Part shown: positions 10,163 through 21,050 of the stretch, in pieces
Numbering within the stretch: the first letter of the stretch is position 1
Layout of the letters: each line of letters begins with the position of its first letter
Assembly (NCBI GenBank): GCA_000218705.1
Contig: GL947594.1
Coordinates: forward strand, 1,402,876 to 1,451,483
DNA from: Prochlorococcus marinus bv. HNLC1
Lineage (GTDB): Bacteria > Cyanobacteriota > Cyanobacteriia > PCC-6307 > Cyanobiaceae
Direction of reading: 5' to 3'
DNA: 48,608 nt
The notes under the pieces: generated by a model
What the model was told of the DNA's origin: nothing
The model's input: the letters and a program-made list of their open reading frames with translations, nothing else
Databases searched by the model: none
Position numbers and translations under genes: made by a program

Positions 10163-10771
10163 TTAAGAATATAGCTGTTCTAAAGAAATTCCTCTTTCTC
10201 TAGAAACAGATTTGTGGGTTCTTAATTGAGATAAAGCAACCATAGCAGCCCTAGCGTTGTTAAGAGGAGTTTTACTACCTAATCTTTTTGCTAGAACATT
10301 TTTAATCCCAGCCAACTCTAGTACAGTTCTTATAGAACCACCTGCAATAACACCAGTTCCAGGTGCTGCTGGCCTTATTAGGACATTAGCAGCTCCATCT
10401 CTTCCTAATGAAAGAGTGGGTATAGAATTATTACGAGTTAAAGGTACTCTTACAAGATTTTTCTTGCCATCAGCTACTCCCTTTCTTACAGCACCTATCA
10501 CATCTCCTGCTTTACCCACACCAACTCCTACTTGACCTTTTTCGTTCCCAACGACAATAATTGCTCGGAAACTCATTTTTTTACCTCCTTTTACTGTTTT
10601 AGAAACTCTTCTAATTTGGACAACTCTTTCTTGCCAATCTGAGTCTCTTTCAAGATTTTTAGAATCTCTTCTGTTTCGTTTCCTATTATTCTTTTTAGGT
10701 TCATCTTGATTAGCAGTTGAAGCCTTTGCAGATAATGATTGATTTTCTTTTTTTGTTGGTGTGTCAGTCAT
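10163..10771 (-). CDS. rpsE: 30S ribosomal protein S5
   Basis: S5 of 202 residues, important for decoding accuracy. The conserved core begins near residue 47 with [18 protein letters not shown] and includes [15 protein letters not shown] and [11 protein letters not shown]. It carries an extended, charged, low-complexity N-terminus of about 45 residues, rich in K, N, R and S, longer than the E. coli protein's. Confidence 0.97.
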   Translation of the reverse strand: MTDTPTKKENQSLSAKASTANQDEPKKNNRKRNRRDSKNLERDSDWQERVVQIRRVSKTVKGGKKMSFRAIIVVGNEKGQVGVGVGKAGDVIGAVRKGVADGKKNLVRVPLTRNNSIPTLSLGRDGAANVLIRPAAPGTGVIAGGSIRTVLELAGIKNVLAKRLGSKTPLNNARAAMVALSQLRTHKSVSRERGISLEQLYS

Positions 10772-10780
10772 GATTAATAT

Positions 10781-11149
10781 TTAGAATTTTAAACCAGCTT
10801 TTCTAGCTGCATCAGCCAGAGCTTTAACTCGCCCATGATATATCTTACCCCCTCGATCAAATACAACCTCCTTTACGCCTTTTTTGATGGCTCTTTTTGC
10901 AAGCAATGATCCAACCTCTGATGAAGAATTACAATTTGAGGTTGACTCATTATCCTTAATTTTAAATTCTTTATCAATTGTTGATGCTGAACATATAGTT
11001 GATTGAGCTTGATCATCAATAACTTGAGCATAAATATGGTTATTGGAACGAAAGACAGAAAGCCTTGGTTTAGTCTTAGTTCCAACTAAAAATCGTCTTA
11101 ATCTTCTATGACGCTTTTGAGTTTGTTGTTTTCTTGAAATTGTGTTCAT
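10781..11149 (-). CDS. rplR: 50S ribosomal protein L18
   Basis: L18 of 122 residues, a 5S rRNA-binding protein. Recognised from [34 protein letters not shown] and the C-terminal [19 protein letters not shown]. It lies between rplF and rpsE as expected. Confidence 0.97.
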   Translation of the reverse strand: MNTISRKQQTQKRHRRLRRFLVGTKTKPRLSVFRSNNHIYAQVIDDQAQSTICSASTIDKEFKIKDNESTSNCNSSSEVGSLLAKRAIKKGVKEVVFDRGGKIYHGRVKALADAARKAGLKF

Positions 11150-11165
11150 GATTTTTTATGTTAAT

Positions 11166-11705
11166 TTATTTTTTGCCAGATTTTCCAGCTTTTCTGATAA
11201 TTCTCTCATCATGATACTTTATACCTTTACCTTTATATGGCTCTGGAGGTCTAATTGATCTTATCTTTGCAGCTTCATTACCAACAATTTCTTTATCAAT
11301 TCCAGAAACAAATACATTTGTGTTACTTTCAACTTTAAATGTTATACCTTCTGGCGGAATAATTTCCACAGGATGACTATAACCAGCACTAACAACCAAA
11401 TTTTTACCTTTAACTTGGGCTCTTGAGCCAACTCCAACAATCTCTAATTGCTTAACAAATCCTTCACTTACTCCTTTCACCATATTTGCAATTAATGTTC
11501 TACACAATCCATGCCTTTCTCTTGAAAAGCGCTTAGATGTTGAGGGAGTGACAAAGATCTCATTCTCTTTTTTATTGAAGTTGACTCCTTCAGGCATTAA
11601 ACGCTTTAATTCACCCTTAGGTCCTTTTACAGTAACAGTTAATCCATCAATATCCACAGATACCTTTTCTGGAATCAATACTGGACTTTTTCCAATTCTA
11701 GACAT
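11166..11705 (-). CDS. rplF: 50S ribosomal protein L6
   Basis: L6 of 179 residues near the GTPase-associated centre. It begins [15 protein letters not shown] and ends with the signature [27 protein letters not shown] good AAGGAGAA ribosome-binding site lies just before the ATG, overlapping the end of rpsH. Confidence 0.98.
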   Translation of the reverse strand: MSRIGKSPVLIPEKVSVDIDGLTVTVKGPKGELKRLMPEGVNFNKKENEIFVTPSTSKRFSRERHGLCRTLIANMVKGVSEGFVKQLEIVGVGSRAQVKGKNLVVSAGYSHPVEIIPPEGITFKVESNTNVFVSGIDKEIVGNEAAKIRSIRPPEPYKGKGIKYHDERIIRKAGKSGKK

Positions 11706-11717
11706 AATAAATTCTCC

Positions 11718-12119
11718 TTAATAAACATAGCAGAGAACTTCTCCGCCAATTCCTTGTTTTCTAGCATCGCGATCGCTCATGATACCTTTAGAAGTTGATA
11801 TTATAGCAACGCCAAGACCACCTAAAACTCTAGGTAATCCTTTAGTATTTTTATAAATTCTCAATCCTGGTTTACTAACTCTTTGCATTGATCTAATAGT
11901 AGGAAATCTATTTTTGCCGCTATATTTTAATCCAATAATTAATTGAGATTTAAATCCTTCCCCTTCCTCATTTATTTCATTAATAAATCCTTCTTTTTGA
12001 AGTACTTTTGCGATACTTCTAGACATTTTAGATGCTGGAATTGCTGTAGTTGAATGCCTTTTTTGACTCGCATTTCTAATACGAGTTAGCATATCTGAAA
12101 TTGGATCGTGATTTGACAT
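11718..12119 (-). CDS. rpsH: 30S ribosomal protein S8
   Basis: S8 of 133 residues, a primary 16S rRNA binder. It begins [18 protein letters not shown], and the C-terminal [33 protein letters not shown] is diagnostic. rpsN (S14), which lies between rplE and rpsH in many bacteria, is not here. Confidence 0.98.
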   Translation of the reverse strand: MSNHDPISDMLTRIRNASQKRHSTTAIPASKMSRSIAKVLQKEGFINEINEEGEGFKSQLIIGLKYSGKNRFPTIRSMQRVSKPGLRIYKNTKGLPRVLGGLGVAIISTSKGIMSDRDARKQGIGGEVLCYVY

Positions 12120-12130
12120 AATTTTAAAAA

Positions 12131-12670
12131 TTAATTACTGCTAAATGGCATACCTAATTCCTTAAGAAGAGCTTTACCCTCTTCATCTGTGGATGCACTT
12201 GTAACGATAGTTATGTCCATCCCTCTTATAGAATCAATCTTGTCAAAAGAGATTTCAGGGAATATCAATTGTTCCTTTACACCAATAGTATAATTTCCTC
12301 TCCCATCAAAACTTTTAGGATTTACTCCTCTAAAATCCCTGATTCTTGGTAATGCAAGGTTTATAAATCTTTCTAAAAATGAATACATGCGATCACCTCG
12401 CAGAGTAACTGTACAACCAATAGGCATGCCTTGTCTGATTTTAAAACCAGCGATAGCCTTTTTAGCCCTTGTAACCAATGCTTTTTGCCCAGTGATAGTA
12501 GCCATTTCATTTAAAGAAGCTTCTAGAGCTTTTGAATTTTGAGCCGCTTCTCCTAGCCCTCGGTTTATATTTACTTTAATAACCTTTGGGACTTGGTGAA
12601 TATTTTTAAGGCCGAGATCTTTTAGAAGCTTTGGCCTAATTGCGTCTTTGTAACGATGCTTGAGAGTCAT
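12131..12670 (-). CDS. rplE: 50S ribosomal protein L5
   Basis: L5 of 179 residues, binding 5S rRNA and contacting P-site tRNA. Recognised from [39 protein letters not shown] and [18 protein letters not shown] 79-bp AT-rich gap separates it from rplX; I saw no clear terminator there. Confidence 0.98.
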   Translation of the reverse strand: MTLKHRYKDAIRPKLLKDLGLKNIHQVPKVIKVNINRGLGEAAQNSKALEASLNEMATITGQKALVTRAKKAIAGFKIRQGMPIGCTVTLRGDRMYSFLERFINLALPRIRDFRGVNPKSFDGRGNYTIGVKEQLIFPEISFDKIDSIRGMDITIVTSASTDEEGKALLKELGMPFSSN

Positions 12671-12749
12671 AATTTGTGTAAATAATTCTGGTCTTTGTCA
12701 GAATTGAAAAATGAAATAAAAGAGATCTCATTTAGAGATGAATAATTAA

Positions 12750-13106
12750 TTAATCAATTAATTCACCTGTTTTTTTTAATCTTCTTTTTTTTACTCCTTC
12801 TTTATCAATAAAATATTCAATTTTACTTGTGATATTTTTTTCTTTAGAAAAAAACATCACATTAGATGCATGAATAGATGCTTCCTCTGTTACGATTCTG
12901 CCATTTTCACCTTCTTGGGTAGGTTTTACATGCTTTGTTCTAAAGTTAATTCCCTTAACAACTAATCTATTAAGAAGAGGTAATGTCTTTAAGACTTCAC
13001 CTGTTTTACCTTTTTCCTTCCCATTAATAACTTTTACTAAGTCACCTGTTTTAATTCTCATCTTGACCTTTTTAAGAATTTTATTCTTTTTAACAGCGTC
13101 TAACAT
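12750..13106 (-). CDS. rplX: 50S ribosomal protein L24
   Basis: L24 of 118 residues, an assembly initiator. The KOW motif lies in [20 protein letters not shown]. The first ATG at 13106 abuts the rplN stop and is preceded by a good GGAGG site inside rplN. An internal methionine (MRIKTGDL, residue 16) is an alternative start but has a weaker site. Confidence 0.96.
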   Translation of the reverse strand: MLDAVKKNKILKKVKMRIKTGDLVKVINGKEKGKTGEVLKTLPLLNRLVVKGINFRTKHVKPTQEGENGRIVTEEASIHASNVMFFSKEKNITSKIEYFIDKEGVKKRRLKKTGELID

Positions 13107-13472
13107 TTAAATAACCTCCGGTGCTAATGAAACGATTTTTGTAAAATTGCGATCTCGCAATTCTCTTGCAACAGGTCCAAAAACTCTTGTACCTTTTGGA
13201 TTTTTATCTTCATTTATAAGTACTGCAGCATTATCATCAAATCTAATTGAATTACCAGTATTTCGTCTTAATGTAGCCTTTGTTCTTACTATGACAGCTT
13301 TTACAACATCGGATTTTTTTACACCCATATTAGGTAAAGCATCTTTGACTGAAGCGACAATTACATCACCAACATGTGCATATCTTCTATTAGAGCCAAG
13401 AACTCTAATACATTGTAATCTCTTCGCACCACTGTTATCTGCAACAGTTAAATAAGTTTCTTGTTGAATCAT
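13107..13472 (-). CDS. rplN: 50S ribosomal protein L14
   Basis: L14 of 121 residues, at an intersubunit bridge. It starts [24 protein letters not shown] and contains [21 protein letters not shown]. It overlaps the end of rpsQ by 4 bp (ATGA-type), with AAAGGAGG inside rpsQ as its ribosome-binding site. Confidence 0.98.
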   Translation of the reverse strand: MIQQETYLTVADNSGAKRLQCIRVLGSNRRYAHVGDVIVASVKDALPNMGVKKSDVVKAVIVRTKATLRRNTGNSIRFDDNAAVLINEDKNPKGTRVFGPVARELRDRNFTKIVSLAPEVI

Positions 13473-13735
13473 TGCATATCCTCCTTTACTTTCGCTTGCT
13501 TATTAAGGATTTCATCTATTGCCCATCTTTTTTGTGCACTTAAGGGTCTAGTCTCCTTGATACGGACTCTATCACCTGTATTACATTCATTTTCAGGATC
13601 ATGTGCCTTATAGCGTGTTGTACGACTAACAATCTTTTTATAAGTAGGATGTGGATATCTATTGATAACAGCCACAACAACTGTCTTATCCATCTTGTCA
13701 CTTACAACAGTACCAACTCGTTCTTTTAATGCCAT
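13469..13735 (-). CDS. rpsQ: 30S ribosomal protein S17
   Basis: S17 of 88 residues, an early 16S rRNA binder. It has [41 protein letters not shown] and [18 protein letters not shown]. The C-terminal end overlaps rplN by 4 bp. Confidence 0.98.
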   Translation of the reverse strand: MALKERVGTVVSDKMDKTVVVAVINRYPHPTYKKIVSRTTRYKAHDPENECNTGDRVRIKETRPLSAQKRWAIDEILNKQAKVKEDMQ

Positions 13736-13743
13736 AGTTTTAA

Positions 13744-13959
13744 TTAATCATTTACTGGTGAATTAGATTGACTTTTAGAAAGAGTCAATAATTGTGCTAT
13801 CTGCTTCTTAATAATACTAAATCGATGGGTCTCATTTAGCTGCCTAGTAGCTTGTTTAAACCTTAGATCAAAAAGTTCTTTTCTAAGTTCTTGAACTTTC
13901 TCAATAATCTGATTTTTATTCAAACTTTTGAATTCTTTAAGGCTTTCTTTACTTGTCAT
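13744..13959 (-). CDS. rpmC: 50S ribosomal protein L29
   Basis: L29 of 71 residues, at the exit tunnel where nascent-chain factors dock. The two-helix fold is evident, with [33 protein letters not shown]. It overlaps the end of rplP by 4 bp and is preceded by AAGGAGG. Confidence 0.97.
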   Translation of the reverse strand: MTSKESLKEFKSLNKNQIIEKVQELRKELFDLRFKQATRQLNETHRFSIIKKQIAQLLTLSKSQSNSPVND

Positions 13960-14432
13960 GGATTAACCTCCTTGGGATTTTGCAGATTATTTTGATTATC
14001 AGATTCATCTTTTAAGTGATCATTAGAAGTAATAAATTTTGTCTTAACTGGTAATTTATATTGTGCTAACCTCATTGCCTCTTTGGCGATCTCCTCAGTA
14101 ATTTCATCCCCACCCATTTCAAATAATATTCTTCCAGGTTTAACTACAGCTACCCAAAATTCAGGATTACCTTTACCTGAGCCCATCCTGGTCTCTGCAG
14201 GTCTCATTGTTACTGGTTTATCAGGGAAAATACGTATCCATATGTTTCCACCACGTTTAACATATCTAGTCATAGCTCTTCTACTAGCTTCTATCTGTCG
14301 AGAAGTAACCCAACCACAATCTTGAGCTTGAAGTGCAAATTGACCAAAGGCTATTTTGTTACCTCTTGAGGCAACTCCCTTCATTCTACCTCGATGCTGT
14401 TTGCGAAATTTTGTGCGTTTTGGACTAAGCAT
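13956..14432 (-). CDS. rplP: 50S ribosomal protein L16
   Basis: L16 of 158 residues, near the A site. It begins [19 protein letters not shown] and contains [18 protein letters not shown] and the [20 protein letters not shown] segment. A C-terminal tail of about 20 acidic and asparagine-rich residues ([12 protein letters not shown]) extends beyond the conserved core. Confidence 0.98.
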   Translation of the reverse strand: MLSPKRTKFRKQHRGRMKGVASRGNKIAFGQFALQAQDCGWVTSRQIEASRRAMTRYVKRGGNIWIRIFPDKPVTMRPAETRMGSGKGNPEFWVAVVKPGRILFEMGGDEITEEIAKEAMRLAQYKLPVKTKFITSNDHLKDESDNQNNLQNPKEVNP

Positions 14433-14443
14433 TTTTTAACCTC

Positions 14444-15175
14444 CTATGAGTTCTCATTAGAACGATCCTCAAATTGCTGAGGCACTCTACTACCTTTTCT
14501 TTTATTGGTAGTCCCAACAGGAATGGATTGCTCCTCTTTAGATAGGACCTCCCCTTTAAATACCCAGACTTTTATGCCTAAGACACCATAAGTTGTATTA
14601 GCTTCTTTGGTCGCATAATCAATTTCAGCTCTTAAAGTATGCAAAGGAACTCTACCCTCTCTTGTCCATTCAGTTCTAGCAATCTCTGCACCATTTAATC
14701 TTCCTCCAACTTGAATTTTAAGTCCTAAGACACCTGCTCTTTGTGCTCTTTGCAAAGCCATTCTGATAGTTCTTCTAAAAGCGACCCTCTTTTCAAGTTG
14801 TTGTGCAATATATTCTGCAAGTAAAAAAGCATCTGCATCAACTCTCTCGACTTCAACAACATTAATTCTGACTTGTCTTGTTCTATCTCCAATAGTTTTT
14901 TGAATACCTGATCTTAGTTCTTCAATTCCACTACCTTGTCTTCCAACAATTACTCCTGGTCTAGCTGTTTTCAATTCTAATTCTAATTGATCTGCTTTTC
15001 TAGCAATCAATACATCACTAATACCAGCTGCTCCATATTTTTTTTGAACAAAAGTACGTATTTTATGATCTTCTTGTAAAAGAGTTGGATAAGTTTTGGA
15101 TGAAGCATACCACTTAGAACGATGTTCTTGCGTGATGCCTAATCTTAAACCTGTTGGACTAATTTTATGACCCAT
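14444..15175 (-). CDS. rpsC: 30S ribosomal protein S3
   Basis: S3 of 243 residues, at the mRNA entry tunnel. An N-terminal KH domain carries [11 protein letters not shown] as its GxxG loop. The C-terminal domain has [21 protein letters not shown] and [13 protein letters not shown]. The start codon shares a base with the rplV stop. Confidence 0.98.
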   Translation of the reverse strand: MGHKISPTGLRLGITQEHRSKWYASSKTYPTLLQEDHKIRTFVQKKYGAAGISDVLIARKADQLELELKTARPGVIVGRQGSGIEELRSGIQKTIGDRTRQVRINVVEVERVDADAFLLAEYIAQQLEKRVAFRRTIRMALQRAQRAGVLGLKIQVGGRLNGAEIARTEWTREGRVPLHTLRAEIDYATKEANTTYGVLGIKVWVFKGEVLSKEEQSIPVGTTNKRKGSRVPQQFEDRSNENS

Positions 15176-15561
15176 TATTTTTGTACCTCCTCTTTAATTT
15201 GTGATGTTTGGGATTGGACAGAGATTGTTATGTGACATGATTGTTTTTTGATAGAGAATGCTCTACCTTGAGCTCTTGGACGATACCTTTTCATGACAGG
15301 TCCATTATTAGCAGCAGCAGAGTTAATAATTAAAGTTGATGGATCCATCCCTAAATTATGTTCTGCATTAGCTACAGCAGATCTTAAAACTTTTGTAATT
15401 GGTTCAGTTGATCTATATGGCATAAATTCCAGCATAATCAATGCATCTCTATAAGATTTGCCACGAATTTGATCAAGGACTCTTCTTACCTTTGAGGCTG
15501 AACCTCTAATGTAATTTCCGTGAGCGACTGCTGTTTTCATAGAATCTTGTGTTGTAATCAT
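15175..15561 (-). CDS. rplV: 50S ribosomal protein L22
   Basis: L22 of 128 residues, whose loop lines the exit tunnel. Recognised from [39 protein letters not shown] and [17 protein letters not shown]. It is coupled by one-base overlaps to rpsS upstream and rpsC downstream. Confidence 0.98.
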   Translation of the reverse strand: MITTQDSMKTAVAHGNYIRGSASKVRRVLDQIRGKSYRDALIMLEFMPYRSTEPITKVLRSAVANAEHNLGMDPSTLIINSAAANNGPVMKRYRPRAQGRAFSIKKQSCHITISVQSQTSQIKEEVQK

Positions 15562-15836
15562 TATCTTGCTCCTTTTTTATCTCTAATATGACCACGATAT
15601 GTTCGTGTTGGAGCAAATTCTCCTAGCTTATGACCAACCATTTGTTCAGTAATAAAAACTGGAATATGTGCCTTACCATTATGCACTGCGATGGTATGAC
15701 CAATCATAACTGGAAGTATCGTTGAAGATCTTGACCAGGTTTTGATAACCGATTTGTCATTGTCATTATTTTGTTTTTCAACCTTTTTTAGTAAGCTATC
15801 AGCTATAAAAGGTCCTTTTTTTAGTGAGCGTCCCAT
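15561..15836 (-). CDS. rpsS: 30S ribosomal protein S19
   Basis: S19 of 91 residues, in the 30S head. It begins [20 protein letters not shown] and has [36 protein letters not shown]. It lies between rplB and rplV as usual. Confidence 0.98.
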   Translation of the reverse strand: MGRSLKKGPFIADSLLKKVEKQNNDNDKSVIKTWSRSSTILPVMIGHTIAVHNGKAHIPVFITEQMVGHKLGEFAPTRTYRGHIRDKKGAR

Positions 15837-15867
15837 AATTAAAAAATGAATTTAGAAATAATTGAAA

Positions 15868-16731
15868 TCATGAATCTCTTCCTCCTCTACTTCTCTTGGA
15901 AATACGACGACGTTTGCGAAGGATAAGCTTATTACTTGGTTTATTTTTCTTACGTGTCTTTAATCCTAATGCAGGTTTACCCCATGGAGTAACCGGTCCA
16001 GCTCTTCCTACTGGAGCTTTACCTTCTCCTCCTCCATGTGGGTGATCACATGGGTTCATAACGCTACCTCTTACTTGAGGTCTTCTTCCTAGCCATCTTG
16101 TTCTACCTGCTTTGCCTAATTTTGTATTTCTTATTTCTGCATTACCAACTTCTCCAAGAGTGGCATAACATTCCTTTCTAACAAGTCTTACTTCTGTAGA
16201 AGGAAGTTTTAATGCGACATATTCCCCTTCTTTAGCCATTACTTGAGCACTTGCTCCCGCAGATCTAACCATTTGAGCACCCCTGCCAGCATAAAGCTCA
16301 ACACAATGAACACTTGATCCAAGTGGCATTACAGCTAATGGCATTGCATTTCCATTCTCAAATGGAACAGATTCCCCTGCAATTAATTTTTGACCAACTT
16401 TAATCCCAGAAGGAGCAATTATGTACCTTTTCTCACCATCTTCATAAAATAAAAGTGCAAGTCTTGCATTTCTATGAGGATCATAATGAATAGCAGCTAC
16501 TTTGGCATTTATATTTCTTTTATCTCTTCTGAAATCAACAATTCTATATTGTCTTTTATGTCCACCCCCCCTGTGTCTACATGTAATTACACCTCTATTA
16601 TTTCTACCTTTTAATCTATGTTTGCTTACTACAAGAGACTTTTCAGGTTTTCTTTCTGTGATTTCACTGAAGTCAGTCACTACTCTTTGACGAGTGCCAG
16701 GTGTATAAGGTCTGAATTTACGAATTGCCAT
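15868..16731 (-). CDS. rplB: 50S ribosomal protein L2
   Basis: L2 of 287 residues, needed for subunit association and peptidyl transfer. Diagnostic parts are [12 protein letters not shown] near the start, [21 protein letters not shown], and the C-terminal [21 protein letters not shown] with the conserved histidine of the active-centre region. Confidence 0.98.
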   Translation of the reverse strand: MAIRKFRPYTPGTRQRVVTDFSEITERKPEKSLVVSKHRLKGRNNRGVITCRHRGGGHKRQYRIVDFRRDKRNINAKVAAIHYDPHRNARLALLFYEDGEKRYIIAPSGIKVGQKLIAGESVPFENGNAMPLAVMPLGSSVHCVELYAGRGAQMVRSAGASAQVMAKEGEYVALKLPSTEVRLVRKECYATLGEVGNAEIRNTKLGKAGRTRWLGRRPQVRGSVMNPCDHPHGGGEGKAPVGRAGPVTPWGKPALGLKTRKKNKPSNKLILRKRRRISKRSRGGRDS

Positions 16732-16743
16732 AATAAAAACTCC

Positions 16744-17046
16744 TTAAGATTCTGGGAATAACTGAATTTTGTCTCCATCAGCTAGACGGACAATAGCCTT
16801 CTTAACTTGAGATCGTTTGCCAGCAAATTTGCCAACCCTCCTTGATCTTCTAGGAGGATTCATTGTGTTAATACCAATAACTTTAACACTAAACATTGAC
16901 TCAATGGCTGCTTTTATATCTGGCTTTGCAGCTCTATGATCAACTTCAAAAGTATATTGATTAAGATCAAGTGCATTAGTAGCTTTTTCAGTAATAATTG
17001 GCTTACGAATTACATCTGCTAGTCGATTTTTAAAAGATTTAGACAT
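16744..17046 (-). CDS. rplW: 50S ribosomal protein L23
   Basis: L23 of 100 residues, the exit-tunnel docking site for SRP and trigger factor. Recognised from [37 protein letters not shown] and [18 protein letters not shown]. It overlaps rplD by one base. Confidence 0.98.
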   Translation of the reverse strand: MSKSFKNRLADVIRKPIITEKATNALDLNQYTFEVDHRAAKPDIKAAIESMFSVKVIGINTMNPPRRSRRVGKFAGKRSQVKKAIVRLADGDKIQLFPES

Positions 17047-17675
17047 TAGCTGTACACCTCCTGTATCTTAGTAATAGCCGAGGTACCTATGACTATTTCA
17101 TTAGCATTTAAAATATCAAATACATTTAATTGATCTGCGAGCATTAGCCTTACATTTGCGATGTTTTGAATTGATTTTTTAATATTTAAAGAAGGATTAT
17201 CAAGAATAACAAGTACTTTTTTAGTTTTATCAATTCCTAAACGAGATAGTCCTTCAATAATTTCTTTAGTTTTAGGAGTATCGATAGAAGAACCGAAATC
17301 TTCAACAGTTTTAATATTTGAAGATTTTGAGATTAAAGCTGTTCTTAAAGCTAATCTTCTTTCTTTCCTATTCATATCTAAGTTATAGGAACGTGGTTTA
17401 GGACCAAAGATAATTCCTCCTCCAGGTCTTAACGGTGTACGAATTGAACCTTGTCTTGCTCTACCAGTACCTTTTTGCTTATAAGGTTTTCTTCCTCCAC
17501 CTCTTACTTCAGACCTTGTAAGAGTTGAAGCAGTTCCTTGTCTTTTATTAGCTAATTGTCTAAGTACAGCGCGATGAACTAAATCATCAGCAGATGAATC
17601 TTTTGCAACTTTTAAATCCAAAGAAACTTTGCCGCCTTTTTTACCATCCCATTTTAATGATTCGAAAGTTGTCAT
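17046..17675 (-). CDS. rplD: 50S ribosomal protein L4
   Basis: L4 of 209 residues, with an exit-tunnel loop. The loop region [38 protein letters not shown] is diagnostic. In enterobacteria L4 represses its own operon; whether that holds here is not shown by the sequence. It shares one base with the rplC stop. Confidence 0.98.
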   Translation of the reverse strand: MTTFESLKWDGKKGGKVSLDLKVAKDSSADDLVHRAVLRQLANKRQGTASTLTRSEVRGGGRKPYKQKGTGRARQGSIRTPLRPGGGIIFGPKPRSYNLDMNRKERRLALRTALISKSSNIKTVEDFGSSIDTPKTKEIIEGLSRLGIDKTKKVLVILDNPSLNIKKSIQNIANVRLMLADQLNVFDILNANEIVIGTSAITKIQEVYS

Positions 17676-18324
17676 TATTTATTACCTCCATTATTTCCAA
17701 CCTTATTATTTGGTTTGATATTAAGTAGTGATCCAGGCTTCCCAGGAACAGAACCTTTTACAACAATAAGATTTTTCTCATCATCAACTTTGACGACTAA
17801 TAAACCCTTAGTTGTAATATTTTTACCACCATATCTTCCAGCCATCCTTTTACCAGGATAAATTCTTCCAGGAGTTGTACCAGCACCAGTTGAGCCAGGT
17901 TGTCTATGATTTTTAGAACCATGACTCATTGGACCTCTACTGAATCCATGCCTTTTTTGATAACCAGAAAATCCTCTTCCCATTGATTTACCACTTATAT
18001 CAACTTTCTGACCTACTTCAAAATTTTTTACAGTAATAGAGCTACCTAACTCATACTTTGAAGTTTCATCAACTCTATATTCTTTAAGATGCTTAAGCAG
18101 ATTATCTCCAGATTTAGCTAAATGTCCTCTATGAGGCTTATTTAGAGCTTTTCCCTAGATAAACCATATCCAATTTGCACAGCTGAATAACCATCCATTG
18201 ATGGAGTTTTCAGCTGAGTAACTTTACAGGGTCCAGCCTGAATGAGGGTAACGGGTACAGCATTCCCATTCTCATCAAATAATTGGGACATCCCCAATTT
18301 TTTTCCTAAAATTCCGATTGACAT
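17675..18324 (-). CDS. rplC: 50S ribosomal protein L3 (frameshifted)
   Basis: L3, an early-assembling protein near the peptidyl-transferase centre and the first gene of the cluster. The N-terminus ([20 protein letters not shown], to GLSREK) reads from the ATG at 18324. From [14 protein letters not shown] on, it reads in the next frame and stops at 17675, including [18 protein letters not shown]. The 650-nt span is one base short of 216 codons plus stop. A missing G in a GG pair (near 18148) reconciles the two parts. A sequence error is the most likely cause. Confidence 0.94.
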
Positions 18325-18428
18325 GAGATTTTGAAACTAGCTTTATTGTTAATTTTTAATTTGATTATCTAGATACCTTAAATTTTAAAGGGACTAGCTT
18401 AAAGTAAAAACTAATTTAGTGGCGGAGA

Positions 18429-18522
18429 CTTATCAAAAAATTGATAGTTTCTCACAGATCCAAATTTTTAACGCAAACGTTAAAAATGGGTATTTTATTA
18501 GAGGCTCGGCTAGTGTTCGAGC
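18429..18522. promoter_or_regulatory. Hairpin cluster in the rplC-ndhN divergent region
   Basis: Three inverted repeats lie in the 277-bp gap between rplC (minus) and ndhN (plus). They are TATCAA/TTGATA with an AAAA loop (18431-18446), a perfect 10-bp ATTTTTAACG/CGTTAAAAAT with a CAAA loop (18464-18487), and GCTCG/CGAGC with a 9-nt loop (18504-18522). On the minus strand they would lie in or near the leader of the ribosomal cluster. They may be leader structures, a regulatory site or an insulating terminator; the sequence alone does not decide. Confidence 0.45.
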
Positions 18523-18601
18523 TTAAAAAACTACCAATTTAAAATTGTACATCATCAAGTCCCAAAAAATGAAATATTATATGTTTAATTAGAAAAATTT
18601 T

Positions 18602-19072
18602 ATGCCATTACTTCTTTCAGGTGAGAAATTTCATGATGATTTGTATAAGCATGGCTGCTTGGCAGTATTTGCTCCTCTAGAAGGAGGAAGTGAGACACGT
18701 TTATTAAGAAGAATGCGTGCCAAGGGTTTCAAAACATTCATCACCTCTGCTAGAGGATTAGGAGACCCAGAAGTTTTTCTACTAAAATTACATGGTATTA
18801 GACCTCCTCATCTTGGTCATCAAAATGTTGGTAGAAATGGAGCCTTAGGCGAAGTTCAACAAGTCATTCCTGTTGCAGCAGAATTATTTAATGACAAGGA
18901 TAAGAAAAAGTTACTCTGGTTAATTGAAGGTCAGGTCCTATCACAATCAGAATTAGCAAGTTTAATAAAAATTTCTCAAGATGATAATACTCTTAAAATA
19001 GTTGTTGAAATGGGTGGTTCTAGAAATCTACAGTGGCAATCTTTAGGAAAATATATTACAAATGAATTTTAA
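18602..19072 (+). CDS. ndhN: NAD(P)H dehydrogenase-1 subunit N
   Basis: Peripheral, oxygenic-photosynthesis-specific subunit of cyanobacterial NDH-1, which serves cyclic electron flow, respiration and CO2 uptake at the thylakoid. The 156 residues have no membrane span. The N-terminal [20 protein letters not shown] and [29 protein letters not shown] are characteristic. It is divergent from the ribosomal cluster and lies 18 bp upstream of ldpA. Confidence 0.93.
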   Translation: MPLLLSGEKFHDDLYKHGCLAVFAPLEGGSETRLLRRMRAKGFKTFITSARGLGDPEVFLLKLHGIRPPHLGHQNVGRNGALGEVQQVIPVAAELFNDKDKKKLLWLIEGQVLSQSELASLIKISQDDNTLKIVVEMGGSRNLQWQSLGKYITNEF

Positions 19073-19090
19073 AGTTTAAAAATTTTAAAA

Positions 19091-20086
19091 TTGAATACTA
19101 CACAACAAAATAAAATCATTTCAAATAAATGGGTAAAGTTAATTTGTGGTGCAAGTAATGAAGACACAGGTTCGATTGAAGATATTTGTGCTATCTATTC
19201 AGCAGCAGGTGTAGATTATATAGATATTGCTGCAGATCCATCAGTAGCTGAAGCAGCGAGGAAGGGAATTAATTGGTCAAAAAAAACATACGGTAAAAAT
19301 CCTGGATTAATGATAAGTATTAGTGATGGTAAAGATATACATTTTCGTAAAGCAAAATTTGACCCAAAAATATGCCCTCCAAATTGCAAAAGACCCTGTG
19401 AGAATATTTGTCCTACTTTCGCAATCAGTGAATATGGAGTGAGTAAAAATAAGTGTTACGGATGTGGAAGATGCATTTCAAGTTGTCCATTAAATTTAAT
19501 TACTGAATATGAATATCAGTTATCACAAGAATCACTAAAAGACATCCTTCTAAAAATAAAACCAGATGCTGTTGAAATCCATACAGAAATTAATCGAAAA
19601 GATGCATTTCAAAAAATTTCAAAAATTATTAAAGATTCCGGCGTTAAATTAAAAAAAATATCCGTAAGCTGCGGATTAGCTCAGTCTAATGCTCAACCAA
19701 AAGACCTTGCAAAAGCTTTCTGGGAAAGATATGAAATTCTGTCTGAACACAATGTACAGTTAATTTGGCAATTAGATGGAAGACCAATGTCAGGTGATAT
19801 CGCTGCTACAACTGCAAAAGCTGCTGTTAAACTATGGGAACGAATGCAGCCAATATTACCACCAGGATTAATACAATTAGCAGGGGGAACAAATGGTAAT
19901 ACTTATAAATTTCTCAAAAAGGATAAAATTCCTGATGGTATAGCTTTTGGAAGTGTTGCAAGAAAATTAGTGCAGCCATTAATTGAAGAAACATTTAAGA
20001 CAAATCAAAAAATATATGAAAACCCTGAAAAAATGGCGCAAGCCATTGAAAAAGCAAAAACTTTACTTGATCCATGGAAATCATAA
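19091..20086 (+). CDS. ldpA: Iron-sulfur protein LdpA (light-dependent period)
   Basis: LdpA-like protein of 331 residues that would carry two iron-sulfur clusters. The cysteines are C95-x3-C99-x3-C103-x3-C107 and the ferredoxin-like C122-x2-C125-x2-C128-x3-C132-P. In Synechococcus elongatus LdpA senses redox state for circadian input; Prochlorococcus keeps only part of the clock, so its role here is uncertain. The start is a TTG at 19091; no ATG is near. ndhN followed by ldpA is a recurring cyanobacterial neighbourhood. Confidence 0.88.
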   Translation: MNTTQQNKIISNKWVKLICGASNEDTGSIEDICAIYSAAGVDYIDIAADPSVAEAARKGINWSKKTYGKNPGLMISISDGKDIHFRKAKFDPKICPPNCKRPCENICPTFAISEYGVSKNKCYGCGRCISSCPLNLITEYEYQLSQESLKDILLKIKPDAVEIHTEINRKDAFQKISKIIKDSGVKLKKISVSCGLAQSNAQPKDLAKAFWERYEILSEHNVQLIWQLDGRPMSGDIAATTAKAAVKLWERMQPILPPGLIQLAGGTNGNTYKFLKKDKIPDGIAFGSVARKLVQPLIEETFKTNQKIYENPEKMAQAIEKAKTLLDPWKS

Positions 20087-20147
20087 AAAAGATTTATTAT
20101 TTTTTTTATAGAAAAAGATCTGTAAATGTACTAATATAAGAACTCAT

Positions 20148-20219
20148 TGGGCCGTCGCCAAGTGGTAAGGCAGCGGGTTTTGGTCTCGCCATTCCTAGGT
20201 TCGAATCCTAGCGGCCCAG
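20148..20219 (+). tRNA. tRNA-Gln (anticodon UUG)
   Basis: 72 nt. The acceptor TGGGCCG pairs with CGGCCCA, followed by discriminator G. The D-arm has GCCAAGTGGTAAGGC, the anticodon loop TTTTGGT gives UUG, and the T-arm has GGTTCGAATCC. CCA is not encoded. The HAD gene follows within about 20 bp. Confidence 0.96.
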
Positions 20220-20238
20220 TTCTAACTTTCTAACAAAG

Positions 20239-21015
20239 TGCATCATCAAAAAGTTAATCTTATTTGATTTTGATGGTGTAATTGTTAATGGAATTGAAGA
20301 GTATTGGTTTAGTTCTAAATTTGCATGCGAGAAATATCTATTAAATAATTCGAAGAATTTAAATATAGATAAATATATTGAGGTTCCAAAAATATTTGTT
20401 GAAATTAGACCTTGGGTGAAATATGGCTGGGAAATGGTTCTCATAACACATGAGATATTGAAAACATATAAACCTCTGAATAATCTCACAAAAAATTCAT
20501 TTCTAGAAAATTACGAAGAAAATTGCTCAAAATTACTCTTAGAATATTCATGGAATTCAATTGAATTACAGCAATGCCTTGATGATGCGAGAGTATTTCA
20601 AATAAGAAATGATTTAAAGAAGTGGATCTCATTACATCGACCTTTTAATGAAGTAGTTAGTTTTATAAAATATGCAAAAGATAAAGGTTTCAAAATAGGT
20701 GTAATTTCAACAAAAGGTAAGACATTTACATCAAAAATACTTTCAAATTTAGATATATTTCCGGAATTAATCTTCGGCTATGAATCTGGATCTAAAGTTG
20801 ATATCATTTCCAATCTTTCTCTAAATTATGACATTAAAGGATTTGTTGAAGACAGGAGAAAAACATTATCAAATATATTAGAAAATAATCAAACAAAATT
20901 TATTAATTGCTACCTAGCAGAATGGGGTTATTTAAAAAGTACAGATAAAATTGATTTACCTCAGGGAATAAAACTATTAAAAATAAAAAATTTAGAAGAT
21001 ATAGTTGCTAATTAG
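20239..21015 (+). CDS. HAD-superfamily hydrolase-like protein
   Basis: Haloacid dehalogenase-type hydrolase of unknown substrate, about 255 residues. Motif I is LILFDFDGVIVNG near the N-terminus, a motif II-like segment is GVISTKGKTFTSKIL, and an acidic motif IV is FVEDRRKT. The frame is open to the tRNA-Gln, but no ATG, GTG or TTG lies upstream of motif I; the first in-frame start after it is a GTG at 20416, which would remove motif I. A GTG at 20238 is one frame off, so a missing A in the AAAAA run near 20250 could explain the missing start. The 5' end is therefore uncertain. Confidence 0.75.
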   Translation, partial: CIIKKLILFDFDGVIVNGIEEYWFSSKFACEKYLLNNSKNLNIDKYIEVPKIFVEIRPWVKYGWEMVLITHEILKTYKPLNNLTKNSFLENYEENCSKLLLEYSWNSIELQQCLDDARVFQIRNDLKKWISLHRPFNEVVSFIKYAKDKGFKIGVISTKGKTFTSKILSNLDIFPELIFGYESGSKVDIISNLSLNYDIKGFVEDRRKTLSNILENNQTKFINCYLAEWGYLKSTDKIDLPQGIKLLKIKNLEDIVAN

Positions 21016-21029
21016 AAATGTTCAGCTAG

Positions 21030-21043
21030 AGTACGTGTGTACT
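21030..21043. promoter_or_regulatory. LexA (SOS) box upstream of recA
   Basis: AGTACGTGTGTACT is a perfect 14-bp match to the cyanobacterial LexA operator RGTACNNNDGTWCB and is palindromic in its outer arms. It lies 63 bp before the recA ATG. DNA-damage regulation of recA by LexA is inferred from this match. Confidence 0.85.
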
Positions 21044-21050
21044 ATTTAGT

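Noticed and set aside
10257..10535. Plus-strand ORF within rpsE
   Set aside because: Antisense shadow of the conserved S5 reading frame; composition is typical of such shadows.
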